Of a stretch of 37,097 nucleotides of DNA, positions 32,935-37,097 are shown piece after piece (position 1 is the stretch's first letter; the number at the start of each line of letters is the position of its first letter). The translations under genes were made by a program, and so were the position numbers. The notes beneath the pieces were generated by a model. It made no database searches and was not told the DNA's origin. It saw nothing but the letters and a program-made list of their open reading frames with translations. Origin of the DNA: JAAYCI01 sp031551695 (GTDB taxonomy: Bacteria > Bacillota > Clostridia > Oscillospirales > Ruminococcaceae); the NCBI GenBank assembly GCA_031551695.1, contig JAVBNG010000037.1, positions 1 to 37,097 of the forward strand. The letters run 5' to 3'.

Positions 32935-33138
32935 ATGGAATGGGAATACATGGTGGCCACGGTTCCCCGCTTTTGTAAAAGCATCGCCAGCGGCAGCGTG
33001 CTCATTGAGCGGACGGTGGACGGCGAAAGCGCGTCCACCGGGCAAAGCCCGCTGAACATGGTGTTCATCATCGCGTTTGCGCTGGGCATTTCGTACCTTG
33101 CCATGCGGCTGGCGCGCCGCGGCGGGCGCAGGAAATAG
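32935..33138 (+). CDS. Small single-pass membrane protein, unknown
   Basis: A 67-residue protein starting two bases after the lgt stop, with AGAGG before its ATG. Residues about 1-38 are polar, MVFIIAFALGISYLAMRLA (about 42-60) is a membrane helix, and it ends basic (RRGGRRK). I recognise no family. Position and spacing indicate cotranscription with lgt and the next small gene. Confidence 0.65.
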   Translation: MEWEYMVATVPRFCKSIASGSVLIERTVDGESASTGQSPLNMVFIIAFALGISYLAMRLARRGGRRK

Positions 33139-33157
33139 GCGCGGGGAGGCAGGCATA

Positions 33158-33682
33158 TTGAGGGAGTATAAAAGCAGCGCGGCAGCACTGGTGAAAAACG
33201 CCGTGTTTGGCGTGGTTGGCGGCGCGGCGGCGGGTTTTGCGCTGGGGTATGTGTTTGGCCCGGCGGTGGGTGCCGTGGCCGGCGTGGTGCTGGTGCTTGC
33301 CGCTTTGTATTTTACGGTGTATCAGGATAATATCACCATCACGCTGGACGGCGAGCGCCTGTGCGTGTTGCGTTTTGGCAAAAAGCTGGCGGAGTTTCCA
33401 TTGGCTGCATACCGCTTTGAGGTGGGCCTGCAAGCCCAGAAAATGATGGGCCGGGCGTTTGGCGGCACCGGCTGCGTGTTGTATGTGGCAAAACCGGGCG
33501 GCAAACCGCAGCAGTTGGACTGCGGCATGCTGGGCAGAAAGCGGTTCATGGAGCTTTTGCAGGACCTTGCAGGTGAAACAGGCGGCGGTGCAGCTGTGAA
33601 AAAGGATGAAAATGCAAAGGGAAAAGCAGTTGGATCCATCGCTGAAATTCCCGCTGAAACCCCGCCAGAAACCGATGATTGA
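33158..33682 (+). CDS. Membrane protein of unknown function
   Basis: A 174-residue protein with two adjacent hydrophobic helices (about 8-55: FGVVGGAAAGFALGYVFG and VAGVVLVLAALYFTVY), then a soluble strand-rich domain (NITITLDGERLCVLRFGKK onward) that looks like a small PH-like beta fold, and a polar tail. I recognise no named family. The best start is TTG 33158, because GGGGAGG lies at 33143-33149 and no ATG fits; an ATG at 33077 overlaps the preceding gene. The rplU promoter begins within its last codons. Confidence 0.65.
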   Translation: MREYKSSAAALVKNAVFGVVGGAAAGFALGYVFGPAVGAVAGVVLVLAALYFTVYQDNITITLDGERLCVLRFGKKLAEFPLAAYRFEVGLQAQKMMGRAFGGTGCVLYVAKPGGKPQQLDCGMLGRKRFMELLQDLAGETGGGAAVKKDENAKGKAVGSIAEIPAETPPETDD

Positions 33683-33708
33683 CATGCGTGGACTTCGTGT
33701 GTTATAGT
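33679..33708 (+). promoter_or_regulatory. Strong promoter of rplU-rpmA
   Basis: Consensus TTGACA (33679-33684), 18-base spacer, TATAGT (33703-33708). The -35 box overlaps the stop codon of the upstream gene. Confidence 0.82.
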
Positions 33709-33714
33709 ATTATG

Positions 33715-33815
33715 GCCGCGTGGAATGGGCGCACCACCAAGCGGCGCGGATTATGCCGCGCCCGCCCTTGGCCGGGGAACCGGCTGTGAGCCAGCGAGAC
33801 TGAAAAAAGAGGGAT
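33715..33815 (+). promoter_or_regulatory. Structured rplU leader (L21-leader-like)
   Basis: The transcript ahead of rplU can form GGCGCGG/CCGCGCC (33743-33749 with 33756-33762) and GCCGG-GGAA-CCGGC (33771-33784). Firmicute L21 genes commonly carry an autoregulatory leader at this place. Sequence identity to that RNA family was not tested. Confidence 0.5.
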
Positions 33816-33819
33816 TACT

Positions 33820-34131
33820 ATGTACGCAGTGTTTAAAACCGGCGGGAAACAGTACCGCGTGCAGGAGGGCGACACCATTTACGTGGAAAAGCTGCCTGCC
33901 AATGAAAACGACACCGTCGTGTTCGAAGAGGTGTTCGCCGTGGGCGGCGACGGCAAATCCGCAGTGGGCACCCCCGTGGTGGCCGGCGCGAAAGTGACCG
34001 GCAAAGTGGTGAAAAACGGCCGTGGCAAAAAGCTGAACATCATCACCTACCGCCCCAAAAAAGGCAGCGTGCGCCGCATTGGCCACCGCCAGCCGTACAC
34101 AAAAATCGAAATTACCGGCATTACGGTGTAA
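33820..34131 (+). CDS. rplU: 50S ribosomal protein L21
   Basis: A 103-residue ribosomal protein beginning MYAVFKTGGKQYRVQEGD and ending with YRPKKGSVRRIGHRQPYTKI, the conserved 23S-binding tail. AGAGGG precedes the ATG. It is followed by rpmA after only 18 bases. The prp/ysxB gene normally found between rplU and rpmA in Firmicutes is missing. Confidence 0.97.
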   Translation: MYAVFKTGGKQYRVQEGDTIYVEKLPANENDTVVFEEVFAVGGDGKSAVGTPVVAGAKVTGKVVKNGRGKKLNIITYRPKKGSVRRIGHRQPYTKIEITGITV

Positions 34132-34149
34132 TTAAGGAGGAGCGACACA

Positions 34150-34401
34150 ATGGCACATAAAAAAGGCGTAGGTTCAACGAAGAACGGCCGCGACTCCGAG
34201 TCCAAACGGTTGGGCGTGAAGCGCGCGGACGGCCAGTTCGTTTTGGCGGGCAACATTCTTGTGCGCCAGCGCGGCACACACATCCACCCGGGCGAGAACG
34301 TGGGCAAGGGCCGTGACGACACGCTGTTTGCCCTGACGGACGGACGCGTGTCCTTCGAGCGCTTTGGCCGCGACCGCAAAAAGGTTTCCATCAAGCAATA
34401 A
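34150..34401 (+). CDS. rpmA: 50S ribosomal protein L27 without N-terminal extension
   Basis: An 83-residue L27, starting MAHKKGVGSTKNGRDSESKR. Its N-terminus reaches the peptidyl-transferase centre. Most Firmicute L27 proteins carry about nine extra residues cleaved by the Prp protease; here the protein starts directly at the mature-type end, and prp is absent from this operon. AAGGAGG precedes the ATG. A strong terminator follows. Confidence 0.97.
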   Translation: MAHKKGVGSTKNGRDSESKRLGVKRADGQFVLAGNILVRQRGTHIHPGENVGKGRDDTLFALTDGRVSFERFGRDRKKVSIKQ

Positions 34402-34411
34402 ATGAGGCACT

Positions 34412-34436
34412 GCCGGGCCGCAAGGCCCGGTTTTTG
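34412..34436 (+). terminator. Terminator of rplU-rpmA
   Basis: CCGGGCC-GCAA-GGCCCGG (34413-34430) with a GNRA-like loop, followed by five T. Confidence 0.9.
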
Positions 34437-34489
34437 CGTTTATGAGGCGGCGCCTGGCCGGCTAAATTGCGCGCGCCGCCTGGGTGCAG

Positions 34490-34518
34490 TTGGCTGGATT
34501 GCGCCGCCATGTGACAAT
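34490..34518 (+). promoter_or_regulatory. Candidate promoter of obg
   Basis: TTGGCT (34490-34495), 17-base spacer, GACAAT (34513-34518) with an extended TGT element. Weak match; it is the best candidate between the rpmA terminator and obg. Confidence 0.4.
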
Positions 34519-34583
34519 TTTGCATTTAATCGAACCAAGCAATGAAAAATGAAAGTGAATTTGATGCTGAAAGGAGCCGGCCT

Positions 34584-35852
34584 GTGTTTGTTGATGTGGC
34601 AAAAATCCGCATAGAGGCGGGAAAAGGCGGCAACGGATGCGTAAGCTTCCACCGCGAGAAATATGTGGCGGCCGGCGGGCCCGACGGCGGTGACGGCGGC
34701 CGCGGCGGCAGCGTTGTTTTCAAGGTGGACGACAACCTGTCTACCTTGCTGGATTTCCGCTACAAGCGCAAGTACCAGGCGGCGAACGGTGAGGACGGCG
34801 GCACCCAGCGCAAAAGCGGCAAAAGCGCGCCGGACCTTATCATCAAGGTGCCGCGCGGCACGCTGGTGCTGGATGACGAGAGCGGTTCGGTGATTGCGGA
34901 CCTTTCCGGCGACGAGCCGGTGGTGATTGCGAAAGGCGGACGCGGTGGCTGGGGCAACAGCCATTTCGCCACGCCTCAGCGGCAGATTCCGCGCTTTGCA
35001 AAGCCGGGCCTTCCGGGGGAAAGCTACAACGTGCGGCTGGAGCTGAAGCTGATTGCCGACGTGGGGCTTATTGGCTTCCCCAATGCGGGTAAAAGCACGT
35101 TGATAAGCGTTATTTCGGCGGCGCGGCCAAAAATTGCGAACTACCCCTTCACCACACTGTCGCCGGTGCTCGGTGTTGTCAGTGTGGGGCCGGAGGAGAG
35201 CTTTGTGGCGGCGGACATTCCGGGGCTCATCGAGGGCGCCAGCGAAGGCGCCGGCCTTGGGCACGACTTTTTGCGCCATATGGAGCGCTGCCGCCTGCTG
35301 GTGCACATGGTGGACGCCTCCGGCCTTGACGGGCGCGAACCCATCAACGATTTTGAGGTGGTCAACAAGGAGCTGGCGGAGTTCAGCGCCGAGCTGGCAA
35401 CACGGCCGCAGATTGTGGTGGGCAACAAGAGCGACGTGGCGGACGACGACGCCATGCAGCAGCTGAAAGCCTATGTGGAGGGGCAGGGGTACGAGTTTTT
35501 TGCCATCAGCGCCGCCACCCACGAGGGAACGGACCTGTTGGTGAAAAAAATATATGAACGGTTGAGGGACTTGCCGCCGGTGGTGCGCTTCGAGGCAAAC
35601 TACGAAAAGCCGGTGGAGAAGGCGCCGCCCCGCAGCTTCACGGCCGAAAAGGTGGCCGACGGCGTGTTCCGTGTGGACGCCCAGTGGCTGGAGCGCATAT
35701 TGGACGGAAGCGACGTGGAGGACTACGAGAGCCTGCAATATTTCCAGCGCCAGCTGGAAAGCGGCGGTGTGTTGGACAAATTGAAAGAGCTGGGCGTGCT
35801 GGAGAATGACACGGTGCTCATTGGCGATTACGAGTTTGATTATATTTTTTAG
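34584..35852 (+). CDS. obgE: Obg family GTPase
   Basis: A 422-residue ribosome-associated GTPase, essential for 50S maturation and stress control. The glycine-rich Obg fold (1-157) is plain, with GGPDGGDGGRGGSV and KGGRGGWGN. The G domain has G1 GFPNAGKST (164-172, Lys170), G3 DIPGLIEGA, and G4 NKSD (281-284). The C-terminal OCT domain ends with ELGVLENDTVLIGDYEFDY. GTG 34584 follows AAGGAG with an eight-base gap and starts FVDVAKI, the usual N-terminus; an in-frame ATG at 34542 is upstream of that site. Confidence 0.95.
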   Translation: MFVDVAKIRIEAGKGGNGCVSFHREKYVAAGGPDGGDGGRGGSVVFKVDDNLSTLLDFRYKRKYQAANGEDGGTQRKSGKSAPDLIIKVPRGTLVLDDESGSVIADLSGDEPVVIAKGGRGGWGNSHFATPQRQIPRFAKPGLPGESYNVRLELKLIADVGLIGFPNAGKSTLISVISAARPKIANYPFTTLSPVLGVVSVGPEESFVAADIPGLIEGASEGAGLGHDFLRHMERCRLLVHMVDASGLDGREPINDFEVVNKELAEFSAELATRPQIVVGNKSDVADDDAMQQLKAYVEGQGYEFFAISAATHEGTDLLVKKIYERLRDLPPVVRFEANYEKPVEKAPPRSFTAEKVADGVFRVDAQWLERILDGSDVEDYESLQYFQRQLESGGVLDKLKELGVLENDTVLIGDYEFDYIF

Positions 35853-36041
35853 GAGTTTCGCCTGTGGCCGGTGCGTGCCCGGTTAGCGCACCCCCCCGGG
35901 GCGGCTTCTCTTGCCCCTTCGGGGCAATTCACCGGCTCAGCCGCAAGCTCTGCGTTGAACAGCGCTGCGCTGTACACGGCAGAGCGCGGAAAGTAGCTAT
36001 CCGGGCAAGTGCCGGACGCAGACGAAAACAGGAAGAGAACT
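35853..36041 (+). other. Spacer between obg and mrnC
   Basis: About 190 bases without a credible gene. It holds a small hairpin TTGCCCC-TTC-GGGGCAA (35911-35927) without a T-run. I see no clear promoter, so mrnC may be read from obg. Confidence 0.5.
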
Positions 36042-36458
36042 ATGCTGGAAATGCCACGCACAGACGTTAATATCCGCGAGCGCCAAAGCCTGGAGCTTGC
36101 TTTTTTGGGCGACAGCGTGCTGTCGCTGCTGGCGCGGGCGCGGCTGGTTGCGGCCGGCCGCAAAGACGCCGGCACCCTGCATGAACAGGCGGTGGGCATG
36201 GTGTCCGCCAGGGCACAGGCCGCCGCACTGGCAAAATTGACTGAAACCCTTACTGCGGAAGAGCAAAACATTGTGCGCCGCGCCAAAAACAGCGCGCCGA
36301 GGCTGAAAAACAAAAGCCATACGGCGGCGGAATACCGCGATGCTACGGCGCTTGAGGCCTTGTTTGGCTGGCTGTATGCCCAGGGCGACGGTGTGCGCAT
36401 TCAAGAGCTGTTTAACATAATTTCTCGTATATACGAAGAAAGCGCCGATTTGAAATGA
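36042..36458 (+). CDS. mrnC: Mini-ribonuclease III
   Basis: A 138-residue RNase III-like enzyme without a double-stranded RNA-binding domain, which matures 23S rRNA ends in Firmicutes. The catalytic carboxylates fit Asp24 (LAFLGDSVLS) and Glu105 (TALEALFGWLY); HEQAVGMVSARAQAAAL and VRRAKN are further family blocks. Asp24 is in the usual position, though the residue after the motif differs slightly from the common GDAVYE. ATG 36042 is preceded by AGGAAGAG. The yebC promoter starts in its last codons. Confidence 0.92.
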   Translation: MLEMPRTDVNIRERQSLELAFLGDSVLSLLARARLVAAGRKDAGTLHEQAVGMVSARAQAAALAKLTETLTAEEQNIVRRAKNSAPRLKNKSHTAAEYRDATALEALFGWLYAQGDGVRIQELFNIISRIYEESADLK

Positions 36459-36478
36459 AACCGGCTTTATGGTAAAAT
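36450..36478 (+). promoter_or_regulatory. Sigma-A promoter of the yebC-family gene
   Basis: TTGAAA (36450-36455), 17-base spacer, TAAAAT (36473-36478), overlapping the mrnC stop and about 70 bases before the next ATG. Confidence 0.68.
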
Positions 36479-36549
36479 ATTTAATCGGTATGACAAAGTG
36501 AACACATTCGTGTGCTAAAGTGGAAATAAGCGCAGTGCGGAGGGATTTT

Positions 36550-37097
36550 ATGTCCGGCCACAGCAAGTGGAACAATATCAAACGCAAAAAGGAAAAGACG
36601 GACGCGCAAAAGGCGAAGGTCTTTACCAAAATAGGGCGAGAGATTGCCGTGAGTGTGAAGGAAAGCGGTTCGGACCCGAACAACAACGCGAGACTGCGCG
36701 ACCTCATCCAAAAAGCAAAAAGCATGAACGTGCCAAACGACAATATCACGCGCGTTATCAAGCGCGCCGAGGGCGGCGAAAAGGACGACTACGAGACCAT
36801 TACCTACGAGGGCTACGGCCCGTCGGGCGTCGCCGTGATGGTGGAGACCCTGACGGACAACCGCAACCGCACCGCCGCCAACATGCGCCACTATTTTGAC
36901 AAATACGGCGGCAACCTTGGCCAAAGCGGCAGCGTGGCGTTTATGTTTTCGCAAAAGGGCATCATTCTTGTGGAGGGCGAAAACCTCGACGAGGAAAAGC
37001 TGATGGAAGACGCCTTTGACGCCGGGGCGAACGACTTTGACGTGGACGACGGCATGGCCGAAGTGGAGTGCGACCCCGCCAAGGTGTACGATGTGGC
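36550..37097 (+). CDS. yebC: YebC/PmpR family protein (truncated by window end)
   Basis: The first 182 or so residues of a protein of about 240. It starts MSGHSKWNNIKRKKEKTDAQK, the family hallmark, followed by KAKSMNVPNDNITRVIKRA and the YEGYGPSGVAVMVETLTDNRNRT block and GSVAFMFSQKGII. YebC-family proteins were named as transcriptional regulators, and members have been linked to translation of proline-rich stretches. GGAGG lies six bases before the ATG. The 3' end is outside the window. Confidence 0.95.
   Translation, partial: MSGHSKWNNIKRKKEKTDAQKAKVFTKIGREIAVSVKESGSDPNNNARLRDLIQKAKSMNVPNDNITRVIKRAEGGEKDDYETITYEGYGPSGVAVMVETLTDNRNRTAANMRHYFDKYGGNLGQSGSVAFMFSQKGIILVEGENLDEEKLMEDAFDAGANDFDVDDGMAEVECDPAKVYDV

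Noticed and set aside
35853..36041. Possible small RNA or tRNA between obg and mrnC
   Set aside because: Only a short GC hairpin is present. No cloverleaf, promoter or terminator could be seen.

Overview
The window is a GC-rich chromosomal segment from a Firmicute, most likely a member of the class Clostridia of the Oscillospiraceae/Ruminococcaceae type. Firmicute marker genes support this: ireB, dnaD next to a DnaC/DnaI-like helicase loader, mini-ribonuclease III, the YmfF/YmfH pair, the rplU-rpmA-obg block, a PheB-type ACT protein beside hom and lysC, Shine-Dalgarno sites close to AGGAGG, and many TTGnnn-17-TAnnnT promoters. Taxonomy is inferred from gene content only. About 37 protein genes are called. 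I saw no tRNA, rRNA, CRISPR array, insertion sequence or phage gene. No stretch longer than 300 bases lacks a gene.\n\nLayout. 1-3.3 kb: the tail of a glycosyltransferase, an MBOAT O-acyltransferase and its SGNH/AlgX-like partner (surface polysaccharide O-acetylation), closed by a terminator. 3.4-7.6 kb: a GH13 glycosidase and a DppA-type D-aminopeptidase on the minus strand, divergent peptidase T, and a nitroreductase-family gene with a striking palindrome in its leader. 7.7-14.0 kb: a metal-related block, with a stand-alone HMA domain protein plus a P1B-2 (Zn/Cd/Pb-type) ATPase behind a promoter and operator-like palindrome, then a large sensor protein ending in HD-GYP, then a DtxR-ArsR repressor operon. 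14.1-16.1 kb: dnaD-dnaC replication loading genes. 16.1-20.3 kb (minus): a small unknown protein, ireB, pheT, pheS. 20.4-23.6 kb: acpS, murC and cca. 23.7-24.7 kb: DUF2752 and DUF4234 membrane proteins. 24.9-27.9 kb: pheB-like ACT protein, hom without its ACT domain, and lysC with an internal translation start. 28.0-33.7 kb: a membrane-anchored VanY-like peptidase, ymfF-ymfH, lgt with an acidic tail, and two small membrane proteins. 33.7-37.1 kb: rplU, rpmA, obg, mrnC and the start of a yebC-family gene.\n\nThe genes are largely housekeeping: cell envelope (MBOAT pair, murC, lgt, VanY), translation (pheST, cca, L21, L27, Obg, Mini-III), replication (dnaD/dnaC), aspartate-family amino acids, and metal homeostasis. 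I found no clear undescribed multi-gene defence or mobile system. The observations most worth following are regulatory or architectural: the internal lysC start, loss of the L27 N-terminal extension together with the absence of prp, ACT-less homoserine dehydrogenase beside a free ACT protein, a DtxR protein with mixed metal ligands and a poly-lysine tail, a beta-propeller/HD-GYP receptor, and several unassigned palindromic operators.
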